Below, in pieces: positions 46,048 to 56,983 of a DNA stretch of 64,000 nt (positions are counted from its first letter, which is position 1; the number at the start of each line of letters is the position of its first letter). The stretch covers positions 868,001 to 932,000 of the forward strand of contig JAHEWK010000005.1 in assembly GCA_020740775.1 (NCBI GenBank), given 5' to 3'. The DNA comes from Ilyonectria destructans. Its lineage: Eukaryota > Ascomycota > Sordariomycetes > Hypocreales > Nectriaceae. The position numbers and the translations under genes were made by a program. The notes under the pieces are model-generated. The model was not told the origin of the DNA. It did not search any database and saw only the letters and a program-made list of their open reading frames with translations.

Positions 46048-49000
46048 ATGGAGTACCTCAAAGCGGTCCTGATCGCTAACCGAGGCGAGATCGCATGTCG
46101 CCTAATTAAAGCTGCCAAGTCAGTGAAACAGGTCACAAACAAGGGTGAAATGAGCTAAACGCTGCAAAGGAAACTAAACATTCGCACCATTGCCATCTAC
46201 ACAGAGCCCGATTGTGCGTCTCACCATGTTCTGGCAGCAGATGAGGCGTACTTGCTCAGTGGAGAGTCGCGATCAGCGTATCTCGATGGGTTTGTGATAC
46301 CAATCCCGGCATACTCAAACTTCTGAGCGCTAACTTTGTGAAATGCCAGAGACCTGATTATCTCCATTGCCACAACACACGGCGCGCAAGCAATTATTCC
46401 TGGCTATGGCTTCCTTTCCGAGAATACCGACTTTGCCCGTTCGCTCGCCGCGGCTGGTCTCGTATTCGTTGGACCGTCACCAGAAGCTATTGAATCATTT
46501 GGCCTAAAGCACACAGCTCGTGGTCTAGCAACCACTGCAGGAGTGCCTGTAGTCCCAGGATCTGAGGGATTGCTTGATTCCGAGGATGCCGCCGCCTCAG
46601 TTGCTACAAGCATCGGATTTCCAGTCATGCTCAAAGCGACAGCCGGTGGTGGTGGTATGGGGCTTCTTGTTTGTGCAGATGAAGCCGAAATTCGCAAAAA
46701 CTACCAGACTGTTCAGTCTCGGGGCGCTTCACTCTTCAAGAATTCTGGGGTTTTCGTAGAACGCTACTATCCCGACAGTCATCACATCGAGGTGCAAGTG
46801 TTTGGAAACGGCCTAGGCAAGGCCATCAGCATTGGTGAACGAGAGTGCTCAATTCAGCGCAGACACCAAAAGGTGGTCGAGGAGTGTCCCAGTCCATTCG
46901 TGGCTATGAGACATCCCGAACTCCGAGCCAAGTTGACAGCAAGCGCTGTGCGGCTAGCAGAGAGTCTCAAATACGGCTCGGCAGGCACAGTTGAATACCT
47001 CGTGGATGATCACACGGGCGACTTCTTCTTCCTAGAGATGAACACACGGTTACAAGTCGAACATGGAATCACTGAGATGTGCTATGATGTCGATCTCGTG
47101 GAACTCATGTTCCGACAGGCGGATTGCGAGCTTGGAGGAAAAGGTGGCCTGGCAACGGCAGAGCTCGAAGCCCTTCAACAACGCTGTCTTGAGCCCAGGG
47201 GTCACGCGATAGAGGTACGCGTCTATGCCGAAAACCCAGCCAGAAACTACACCCCCAGTCCTGGATTGCTGCAGCAAGTCTCTTGGCACCAGTCAGAAGG
47301 CACTCGCGTGGATACATGGGTTCGAGCTGGAATCACTGTCAGCCCAGAATATGATCCGCTCTTGGCCAAGATCATGCACCACGCATCAACAAGAGGTGCA
47401 GCAATCTCGGGCATGGAGTCAGTTCTCAAACAGAGCACCGTAAGCGGCCCCCCGATCAACATGGACTTTTTGCTTGCCATCATCCAAAACGCTACGTTTC
47501 AAGCGGGCAACACAATCACAAAGTTCCTAGACTCCTTCAACTACGTTCCTCCGGCAATTGACATCATTTCTGGTGGATCTTATACCCTCATTCAGGACTA
47601 CCCCGGTCGGCCAACTGTGGGACACGGCTTTGGTCACGCTGGACCCATGGATCCGATCGCATTCCGTGCGGCCAATATTCTTGCTGGAAACCCAGTTGGC
47701 ACAGAGGGACTAGAAATTACTCTCACTGGTCCTGATATGACATTCCTTGGAGATGCGGTACTGGCCTTGTGTGGACCTCCGGTGCCTGCTCAGCTGGACG
47801 GAGAAGACTTTCCACTCTGGACCCGTGTGCATGTCCAAGCTGGCCAGCGTCTGACTATTGGCAAGATGGCTTCCCACTGCAGAGTTTATCTGGCCATCTA
47901 CGGAGGCTTCCTCAATGTGGCTGAATGGTTCGGCAGTAAATCCACCAATCCAATGGTCAACGTTGGTGGCTATCAGGGCCGCCCCTTGCGTGCTGGAGAT
48001 TTCCTCAAGATCGTTGACGCCGCCGCTCTGCCGCCGAAGAAGTCAATGACCATCCCCCAGGATTTGATCCCACAGTATACCACCAACTGGGACATCCAGG
48101 TTATGCCGGGTCCCTACGAGACTGGATATCTCTCAGAGGAGGACATCGAGATGTTCTACTCAGAAAACTGGCAAATCAGTCACAATGCCGCTCGAGGCGG
48201 TATCCGTCTCATCGGTCCACGACCTAAGTACGCCAGGACTGATGGTGGAGAAGGCGGTGCTCACCCCAGCAATGTCATCGAGTATGGCTATCCCCTTGGT
48301 GGCCTAAACTGGACTGGTGATGAGCCTGTCCTCTTCCCAGTCGACTGCCCAGACTTCGGCGGGTTTATCTGCAGTCTGACGGTGATCAAAGGTGATATGT
48401 GGAAGATGGGACAACTTCGCTCCGGAGACTACGTAAAATTCCGGAGAGTCAGTTTGGAGAGTGCGTTGGATTGCCGAAGGAGGAACGAAGACTTTTTGCA
48501 GCAATTGATCACCTCGATGGACACGAGTTCTTGGGACGGTGTCGCCGCATTCGGTAGCACCATTCTCGGAGATGAGGTCAAGCAACCTGGGCTTGATCTG
48601 GTCAAGGTCATCGAAGCCACCTCGTCGAGCCCAAGGGTATCCTACCGCGCTGGTGGCGATGACTACATGCTCGTCGATTACGGCGATGGCAGGGCCGATC
48701 TGAATAACAAGTGTCGTGCTACAGCCTTGAAACGCTGCCTCGAGAAAGCTACTGGCCTTGCGTCTCTAAACATGGCACAGGGCGGGGCGGTATTCAATAC
48801 CGTTGGCTGTGGCAATGCTCTGGCTATCTTTTATGACGGCATGAGACTGCCGATGAAAGAGCTTATGGACCGACTTCTTGAGTTTGAGGGTTCTATGGGC
48901 GATATGCGATCTGCACAATTCCCCAACCGTCGGTTCCGACTCCCTGTCGCATTCCGACACAAGAAACTCGACGATAGTATTGAGCGATATATGGCCAACC

Positions 49001-49948
49001 AACGTTCTCTGGCCAGCTACTTGCCAGATCCGTTCAAATTTGTTGCCGAGAACAACGGCATGACCTTGGATGAGTTGAAGAAAATGTTCCTGACTCTAGA
49101 GTCCGTTGTTATTGGCGTGGGTTTCTTCATGGCCTTACCACAGAGTCTTCCCGCCGACCCGAGACACCGACTTCGGGCCCCGAAGATGAATCCCAGTCGA
49201 ACATACACACCTGAGGGAACTTTCTCGTGGGGCGGCACCTGCATCGCCATTTATCCCGTCGACTGCCCCGGTGGTTACATGCCAACAGGCATGACAATCC
49301 CTGGAGTCGACGTGTTTGGCTACAAGGCAGGATTCAGTGAGGAAAAGCCGTGGATGTTCGAAGACATGGACACACTGAGCTTCTACGAGGTTTCAGAGGA
49401 GGAATATGACCTCAAGATGGCACAATTCAAGTCGGGAAGTTACCAATTCGAAGTTGAGGAGGGAATTTTTGACATGGCAGCCCACAACAAATTACTCGAA
49501 GAGGCTGCGGACGAAGCCCAGGAATTGCAAAAGCAGCGAGCTGTAGCCCAGGTCAAGATGGCGACCAGAGAGAAAGAGCTGCTAGAGCAGTGGATTGAGC
49601 AGCGAAAGGCTAGCGAAACCAGCACCGACGAAATCCAAACTCTCTTGGATGGTAAGTTTTCCAGTCAGTTTATACTCTCTTACGCACGCTAACACGATTT
49701 TCGCAGACCCCGCCATCGAGGCAATTGAGTCACCAGTGAATGCAAACGTATGGAAGGTTTTGGTACAAGAAGGAGAAACACTGCAGGCTGGCCAAACAAC
49801 AACGATTCTCGAGGCTATGAAGATGGAAATCAACGTGCTTGTGGAACCATCCATGGCGGGCGCAACTATTGTCAAAGTTTTGATAAAGCCCGGAGACGGC
49901 GTGGAGAGTGGCAAGCCGCTGGTGCTTGTGCGGAAGAGTTCTGGATGA
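46048..49948 (+). CDS. Urea-carboxylase-like biotin enzyme: BC-AHS2-AHS1-BCCP fusion without amidase (1244 aa)
   Basis: Exons 46048-46118, 46170-46289, 46350-49651 and 49707-49948 give 1244 residues. The order is biotin carboxylase (1 to about 455: ANRGEIACRLIKAAK, IPGYGFLSENTDFA, KATAGGGGMGLLV ATP-grasp loop, FFLEMNTRLQVEHGITEM), AHS2/PxpC-like (from about 467: GGSYTLIQDYPGRPTVGHGF, GPMDPIAFRAANILAGNP), AHS1/PxpB-like (about 825-1050: DDYMLVDYGDGRADLNNK, GTFSWGGTCIAIYPVDCPGG), and a biotin carrier domain with the EAMKME biotinylation site (Lys about 1203). This is the urea carboxylase layout, but the allophanate hydrolase (amidase) domain of yeast Dur1,2 is absent. With PxpA nearby it may carboxylate and activate 5-oxoproline or another amide; urea or guanidine carboxylation remain alternatives. 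Cytosolic; GATA sites upstream. Confidence 0.92.
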
Positions 49949-50555
49949 TTACTTTACGGAGTGTGAGAAGGGGAACCTTACGGCGTATTGTTCTTTAGTC
50001 TTTTTATACAAGATCAATTCAAGTTGAAATATCAACTATATCTACAATATCCTGGTTGACTAGTTCAGTAAGGTTGTTGTCCGTGGACAGCAAGCTTGGA
50101 GGCAGAGGATCTCTGGGCAAGAGCCGTTCGTACGCCGGAAATCCGCAAATGAGCAACCTGAAGCCTGCTCGTACCACCATCCAACCCAAAATGATATATG
50201 CCACGCTATGCTATGAACTAGAGTCTCTCAGCGAGATAATGAGTCGACATCAAGCACCAGGTGGTGCGAGATAGAGTTTGGGTTGGAGTTGGGTCAGTCG
50301 TCTGGTGGAGTCTAGTTCTTGATCCTGGTCTGGCTCTAGCTTATCGGGTTTTTGGAGCAGCCAGATCCAATTAAAGAGGCCATGTATCGCAGCTATCTGC
50401 TTACTCCAATTCGCATTAATTAACCGGGCCGGTTCTATTCCGATTATCCAGCGCGCAAAGTCGGCCGACCCGGCTGCAATTCCGGCCCACATCTGGCGCA
50501 TCCTCCGCCCTCCTCCGCGTCGGAACCGAGCTCTTTGCACAGTCTGCATCCGATC
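49949..50555. other. Intergenic region, no gene seen
   Basis: About 600 bases between the carboxylase stop and the start of the Zn2Cys6 gene. Frames here are shadows or chance. A CGG/CCG-rich stretch at about 50460-50530 precedes the regulator's ATG. Confidence 0.45.
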
Positions 50556-52681
50556 ATGCAAGAGGCACAGCAACGCCGACGCCAGCAGCGAAAGGCCTGT
50601 GATCTGTGTCGGCGTCGAAAGGTCCGGTGCGACATTGTCGTTCGAGGAGCAGAGCCTTGTACGGTATGTGAAAAGGCTGGTCTGGAATGTCGGTGAGTAC
50701 CTCAACCTCGGCTCCGAGAATTTATTCTGTTGTCTGCAATTGAATGGAATGTTGACCCATTACAAGGTCAACAACCAAGTTCGCAACTCCTAGACGCAGC
50801 CTCACCAATGCGCGTCGTCGGTCTTTCGACAATAACGTCCGCGAGCGCTCACCCTCGGGCGTATCCAGCCGAGACGTGGACAGGACAGGCGAGGATGAAC
50901 CAAGCAGCCTCCCGTCTCTCACAAGGGCGGCATCTACACCGTTAGTAGTAACCCAGGTGAAGCATACAGAAGAGCAAACGCCTCGGTCCGGCGGACAAGA
51001 GCAGCTTGCCCGCAACGGCCTCGCTCGGTTCTTCCGCCACGGCATCGGCGCCGCCGCGTGGACCATCTTCAACGCGACGCAGAGCTTCCGCATTGCCTAC
51101 GTCGGCACCGCCGTGTCCAACCTGGTCCACCTGGTCGATCTCCACCGGTCGTTCCGCCAGCCGTACGCAAGCGCCGGGAGCATCCACCGGCCACTGTCGG
51201 CCGCAGCGGCGCAGGAGACTCCGCTGGACAATCCGGGGACCGGGAGCAGCTCCGTCAGCGACACGGGGACCGTCACCAAGCCGCTGCACTATCCGTATCC
51301 TCCAATCCGCCAGCCCAAGCCGTGGAAGCCGAACTGCGACATCTGGGGTATTCCGTCGGCCCAGGATCTCGCGTCCGAGGTCGCGTCGTTCCCGGCGCAG
51401 GATGTACGCGATGCGTTGGTGCTGGCGTACTTTGAACACATTCACCCGTTCCTCCCTATCGTCTCCATGCCCGAATTCTTTGACAGCTACAGGAGTCCGG
51501 ATAAGCCACCACCGCTCTTGTTGTTCCAGGCAGTATTGATGGCCGGAGCACATGCATGCTCTCATCCACTGGTCGCCAACGATCGCCATGCCGTCAAGAA
51601 CGTCCTGTTTCGCAGGGCAAGCATGCTCTATCACATGCGCCACGAGACGGACCGGATGCATCTCATGCAAGCAGCCGCTCTCTTCACATGGCACGTCGGT
51701 GATGGCGATACCATTGCCGGAGGGCCGTGGTATTGGTCGGGGATTGCCCTTCGCATCGGCCTCGGTCTAGGAACACACCGACACAGCAAACATCTACCGC
51801 AGACAGAGACTTCGCAATACAGGCGCTGCTGGTGGTCGGTGTTTGTATGCGAAGTGTTTTTGTCCCTTGAAACTGGAAGGCCATGCGCAGTTCGAGCTGA
51901 GGACATCGACCAACTGCCGCTCTGCAATGATGATATGACAGATACGCCGGGACCAACGACGATTACTTTAGGCAAGGATGCTCGACCCGACTTTCTTAAT
52001 CGCATGGTAGAGCTTGCATACATCGGGCTCGATATCATGGCAGTGAATGCTCCATCTCAAGAGAAGTTGATTGACATCAGCTCCATCAACGCTCGACTCG
52101 GCCTGTGGTCTCTTCAATCAGGCATTTCCTCCGTCGCCGAAAATGACGATTCGTGGACTTGCCATCTCCGCATGCATTACAACTTAGTCCTACTACATCT
52201 TTATCGCAACATGTCGACAGAGTCTAGCAGCCAGTCCATCTGCTCCACCGCTGCCCAGGCCATCGTCACGTCCCTCGAGCAGCTCGCAGCCCGAGACGAG
52301 ATGCGACAGTGTCACTTTACCGCCGTCAGCGCCGTTACCGCCGTTGGGATCCAGTTTGCCAGTGAGATACGCACAGCTGTGACGAGCGGCGTATTCCTCG
52401 TTGCTATCAGCGCCCTGGAACAGCTCGCAAGACTTCTGAGGTCGACCATGCTACTTTCTCGATACTGGCCGAATGCTGAGGCAGTTCACAACGTCTTTGA
52501 GGAGCTTCACCAAGAATATGAACATCTGGTCACCCAACACCTTCAGGGCGAACGAGTTATTATTCCCGAGAGTCCGCCTGATTGGAACAGGCTGCTCGCT
52601 GGCGAGCCAATCCAACCACTCCATGATTTCGGTGCAGATCAGGGCTGGATGAACATAGCGAATTGGACCGATATGTTGTGA
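50556..52681 (+). CDS. Zn2Cys6 transcription factor, probable cluster regulator (683 aa)
   Basis: Exon 1 (50556-50692) encodes the whole Zn2Cys6 cluster, ACDLCRRRKVRCDIVVRGAE then PCTVCEKAGLECR. A 74-bp intron leads to exon 2 (50767-52681), in frame. Exon 2 carries a basic linker (PRRSLTNARRRS), a disordered Ser/Thr region, and the fungal-specific TF domain with AYFEHIHPFLPIVSMPEF, GIALRIGLGLGTHRHSKHLP, and RRCWWSVFVCEVFLSLETGR followed by PCAVRAEDI. The coding region is strongly GC-rich between 51.0 and 51.5 kb. It lies directly behind the carboxylase gene on the same strand, so it is the natural candidate regulator of the PxpA/symporter/carboxylase group. That role is positional inference only. 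Confidence 0.9.
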
Positions 52682-52924
52682 GTGGTATTTTCTAAGTCAA
52701 GAATGCATCTTAGATGTGTATCGTAAGAATAATTAGTTGGGCACAACTTGGATGTTCTCGGGGTGGCAAGTGCAAGTAAAAGGCGATGTTCTCTAGAGTC
52801 ATTATATAGAACAACCTCATAAAGTTTCTTAGAGCATAGATCAACGACGCACAATAGATAATATTTTCAATATTAACGGCCAATCAAGGATCATGTTCAA
52901 GGCCGGCCTACATTAGGCGTCCGT

Positions 52925-54883
52925 TCAATATTGTACTGGGACTACTAGGCTATAATCTAAATTCGTTAAAATATCAAGAAATTCATACACATACTCTCGC
53001 ATTCGTGTTTTAACATCTCCAAGAACTTCTAGTCCTTCGCTGCCTTCCAGTAGAGTGGATGCAATCTCTCGAATCTTGGTAATCTGGGGTCTTAATTAGT
53101 GGATGATCCTTTAGCAACATCTACAAGGGTTCATACCATAGATGCACCATTAGACTCGAGTGTCCACGGTGAGCAAGAATGCACGACCCCGAGAAGCTCT
53201 TTTGCAACCGATTCTTTCATTTCCCAGGATTGTTCTCGACACGAAAGCCTGGCCATCGTGGCGGCTTCGTTGCTGCGAGGAGATGTGCCCGAATGAAGAT
53301 TATTTCCACCACCCTCCTGTTCAAGTTTGGTCAACCCCATCTCTAGCATCATTGATCTGAGGTATATATTCGTGATGTGAATATTAGCTCGCATGATGTT
53401 GAATTGGGCGGCTTTCTTCAAGTGGGGATCCCCGCCAAACTCGCCGTCCGTATTCATTGCTTGCTCTTGAAATTGCGGAGTTCTCAGTTCCGGGGGCATG
53501 TTGCTGAGTGTCGTTGTGAGTCTCGATATTGCCTGAAACAGAGATTCCATTGTGGGAATGGAGTTATAGAAGTGATGGTTGTCATTCCCTTGTAGTAGTC
53601 GTGCTTCAAGTGGAGAAGATGCAAGGTTGTAGGTTTGAGGAGCTCCAGGAAATGCCTTGTGAAGAATGTCCACGACGCAAAGAAAAACCTTGAGAAGCTC
53701 AATGAAGCCGGATATCAGTGGCTTTGTGTGGTGAGTCCCGCCGAGGCACCTAGGTTGGTCGGGACTATTATCGACCAGAGCATCGTCGTCGAGTTCCATG
53801 GGGAGCATAAAATCCCAGTCGATGTGTGCTGGATCATATCCTAGTCCCGTATGTGGAATAATATGGGATATTCTATCATGACTTCAGTACTGTCAGCAAG
53901 ATCCCAGTTCTTCTACCTCGAGTCGGGGTGACGGTTCTCTGATCCATATCGTTCGATGAAGACTCACACTTGGACTATAAAAAGCATCCAGAAGCATCTT
54001 TTACAGATCTCGGCATCTAGACGGCTCATATCCGCGTAGACATGCTTTTTGTATAGTTCAAGAACTCGGAAGAATTGGAGAGCTTCGCTCGACAAAGCCC
54101 AACCCGTCGTGGCTCGCCCTGCATAGTGCGTAGACACTGAGAGGATGACGGAAATTATAATCGTGTCGATAGTCGGATAGTTCTGCCATTGGGGATCACT
54201 AAAAATCCGACTGAGAGATACCAAATGAACCGCTCTATCGACAAAGTCCTCGACCGATGTGTAGCCGGGTGCCCTGTAGACGGTTATTTTGCGCGGAATG
54301 GAAGCGACGGTCAAGGCGGAAAGAGAAACGCAAAGGCGAAAGAAGGCCGGGTCTGTGTTGTAACGTCGTTGGGTGAAAGCAACTCTAAATGTTGGCTCAT
54401 GGACGAGAGGGAACACCGGGTAGACTCTTTCGAAAAAGTCATCGATAATAATGTTCAGGATGCTTTCTGGGATGAAGTGGGCCATTGAGAGTTGGCCAAC
54501 AGGCAAGTCTGGAAGTCGATTTCCGCTTGGAGAAAGTCCATCTGTTATAGCTGCGCGTTTTCGAGCTTCCGCAACACGTCTAAGGAAACAACATGTCTTG
54601 TCAGAGCATGGTACCCAGCTTAATGACTCACGAGAACCATTACCTGCTCGGGGGCCCTCGGGGCTTCCGGTCGGTCAAGAAAGTGCAGGGAACGTCGGAC
54701 TTGAGGCATCTCTGACAAGTAGTGGAGATGTCATTTTGGAAGACACACTGTGAATTCCATATCAGCCCTCTTCCACGTCCACTTTGCATAGAGAAAGGTG
54801 GGGGGTACCTGAATCTTGCGCTCACGACAAAGGTCGCATGCTTTTCGTGCAATCGGGCGGCCCTTTCTAGAACTCTGCGACAT
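52925..54883 (-). CDS. Zn2Cys6 transcription factor (561 aa, five exons)
   Basis: Exons 54883-54809, 54747-54644, 54579-53968, 53872-53137 and 53083-52925 close in frame at 561 residues. The zinc cluster is split by intron 1: ACDLCRERKIQ / CVFQNDISTTCQRC, LKSDVPCTF. The regulatory domain follows with FFERVYPVFPLVHEPTFRVA, RLCVSLSALTVAS and CKRCFWMLFIVQV, then IDWDFMLPMELDDDAL. The last exon reads ITKIREIASTLLEGSEGLEV and ends at TGA 52925. The exon 3/4 junction is the least certain. An alternative acceptor upstream would open a frame STEVMIEYPILFHIRD that fits this kind of protein but then hits TAG, so a 1-nt change in exon 4 is possible. It lies head-on to the regulator at 50556 (3' ends 243 bases apart). 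Targets unknown. Confidence 0.8.
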
Positions 54884-55334
54884 TAATACGGCACTTTAAC
54901 TAACTTGCGCCTAGGCAATTGGTGATATATCAGCGCACAGTGAGTGGCAATGCTCAACTCTGTGTTAGAGAAGTAGAGTAAAAAGAAGCAAAAAGGCCGG
55001 CGCGCAACCGGCGATGCGACGCGGAAAGCGGAGTCCCGGCTAACAAACCCGACGACTCCGCTCAGCTCCTCGGCATGAAATATTGCATAATTCGGGGCAG
55101 TTCAAGCAGACTACTAAAGCCACCGGCTTGACAAAGTCGCCTTAGCCAGTTCCTAGCTGCCGGTAGCGAATTCTAAAAACTGCAAATAGCTTAGTTTGTC
55201 CATAGTATTGACATTCAAAGAGTATACAACACTCTCATCATCGGGTTGAGAACAAACTAGAGTGGTAAATTTGTAGATATCATCCTGACTACAGTACTAT
55301 ACTACTAAGTAATCCGATCTTACGATGCTCGAAA
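54884..55334. other. Intergenic, CGG/CCG-rich promoter region
   Basis: About 450 bases upstream of the Zn2Cys6 gene start and downstream of the NmrA gene. The stretch 54990-55080 is rich in CGG and CCG triplets (for example CGGAGTCCCGG and GACTCCGCT), possible autoregulatory Zn2Cys6 sites. No gene seen. Confidence 0.4.
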
Positions 55335-56431
55335 TTAAAATTTCCAGCCAATTTCAACCATTTGCTTCGCAGACATTGGTTCAATTTCAGGGAACAAGTC
55401 GTTGAGGCTTTGTTCCGGTTGGAGGTTGAACTTCCCTTCTTCAAACAATATGCCGAACATAGCGAACATACCCTGGAGCTTTTCCTTTGGGAAAAACTCG
55501 TAGGTAAGGACATGGCCCGGAAGCTCGGTGACCTTTCCTGAGCGAAGAACGTCAAGCGAGTCATGGGTTACGTCGAATTTGAAACCTAAGCATTTCTATC
55601 AGCTTCAATCAACGTGAAAGTTCGAACATCAACACTTACCTCGCACATCCTCTGCAACCTTGACGAAGTCGTTCCAACAGATCTTGGTGCCAATCACATA
55701 CGATTCCTTTTCCCATTTCTCAAGTGTAAGTGCTGCAGCGGCAAATCTGGCCACATCTCCGCTGTACGTGAAAACCGCGGGCGTGGCTCCAGATCCCGGA
55801 ATGCCCGCTTTCGCCGCACCGATGTCAAGAAACATCGTCACAGGGTTGAGATAACTCTTCACCTTCGGCATACCCCAATAATCGAGGAAGTATCCATTGT
55901 AGATTGCAGTCCATTCAAGGCTTGACTTTTCGAGAGAGGCCATGGCAGCCATCTTGGATGCGGCCGGAGGGAACCATGTTTGACTATCGAGAGCTATGAG
56001 TCGAGGTGAACGTAGGGGGGAGGGGAAATATCTAGGAACGGCGTACTCAGGAGTGTACTTGATACCGAAAACACTTGGAATAAATCTTCGAGTCGTGACT
56101 GATATGTCGGCAGCCCGGATGAGACTTTGCTCGATTTCGGGGGGCGCATTAGCCCCCAAGGCAGAGATGATGGTGTGAACATTGTTTGTCTCTAGGAGGT
56201 GCACAAGTCCATCCACGTCGGCGTAGTCAGTGGCAACCACTCGAGCGCCAAGGCGTTTCTCTGTCTCCTTGTCTGACTGCAATGGCAATTAGCTTGCAAT
56301 GGGAGATGGTTTTCGAGTATCCATACGTTTCGGCTGAGAACAATGACTTCAAATTTGCCTTGGGCTACAATTGCCTCCACAATGCTCCTACCGATACCAC
56401 TGGAACCTCCTGCTACAGCGACGACAGACAT
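55335..56431 (-). CDS. NmrA-like / isoflavone-reductase-like NAD(P)-binding protein (330 aa)
   Basis: Exons 56431-56327, 56276-55640 and 55585-55335 give 330 residues. The N-terminal Rossmann start is VVAVAGGSSGIGRSIVEAIV (dinucleotide loop GGSSGIG, close to the NmrA/isoflavone reductase GxxGxxG) followed by FEVIVLSRN. Further family pieces are GLVHLLETNNVHTIISALGA, RRFIPSVFGIKYTPEY, WTAIYNGYFLDYWGMP, VFTYSGDVARFAAAALTLE and KICWNDFVKVAEDVR. Members are either reductases of aromatic compounds or redox sensors binding a transcription factor, as NmrA does. The RFIPSVFG motif where reductases have a (R)F(I/L)PSEFG start suggests an altered active site. Placed between two regulators in the glucoside island. 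A TATA-like ATATATAAAGG lies about 115 bases upstream on the minus strand. Confidence 0.85.
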
Positions 56432-56983
56432 GGTGAATGTGATAGAAATGGAAGTGACAATGCGTAGTATTGCGTGGGATTGGAACTTGAGTACTCAGGA
56501 GGGTCGATGTTGATGTCCCATGTTACTGCGCGCCTTCACTTACCTTTATATATTCAATTCAATGTGGGGAGAATCGAAAAGCTCATGCAACATTAGGAAG
56601 TCTCTCTGAATAATCAACAGTGGCGCCTCCGGTTTTCGTCTCACTGTTTCCCATTACAGCAGCTTGTAAAGCGCCAAGGGGGCTGATAAATGCGAAATGG
56701 ACACTTAATTGGCTGAGCATCATGCACATCCCACATCGCGTACATTCAAATCCCACATCCTCAATCCCGCATCCCACATCACCCCATCCACATGTTCAAA
56801 TCCCAATCCCACCTCCGACATCCATCCAATTCCACATTCGCTCTGCTCGTATCGATTACAGCGGAAACCCTGACACCCCGAATCCCGCGGGATTACCATA
56901 ACAAGGATTCGTGTGTTCAGGCGCCAAGTCACACGCAGCGGCTTTATTGATAATTTCCTGGGCCCACTGTCGGCGGTCGCATC
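56432..56983. promoter_or_regulatory. Divergent promoter region between NmrA-like and C2H2 TF genes
   Basis: About 550 bases between two divergent ATGs. It contains a degenerate tandem of CATCCCACATC/CAAATCCCACATC words between about 56726 and 56830, possibly a small satellite or repeated binding sites. On the minus strand ATATATAAAGG near 56546 is a TATA candidate for the NmrA-like gene. Confidence 0.4.

Noticed and set aside
46119..46169. Alternative donor CAG|GTCACA for intron 1 of the carboxylase gene
   Set aside because: The GTCAGT donor at 46119 gives KAAKKLNIRTIAIYTEP, matching the biotin carboxylase family; the later donor would add extra residues.
50942..51694. 250-codon minus-strand ORF
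   Set aside because: Antisense shadow of the GC-rich exon of the Zn2Cys6 gene at 50556-52681; no domain of its own.
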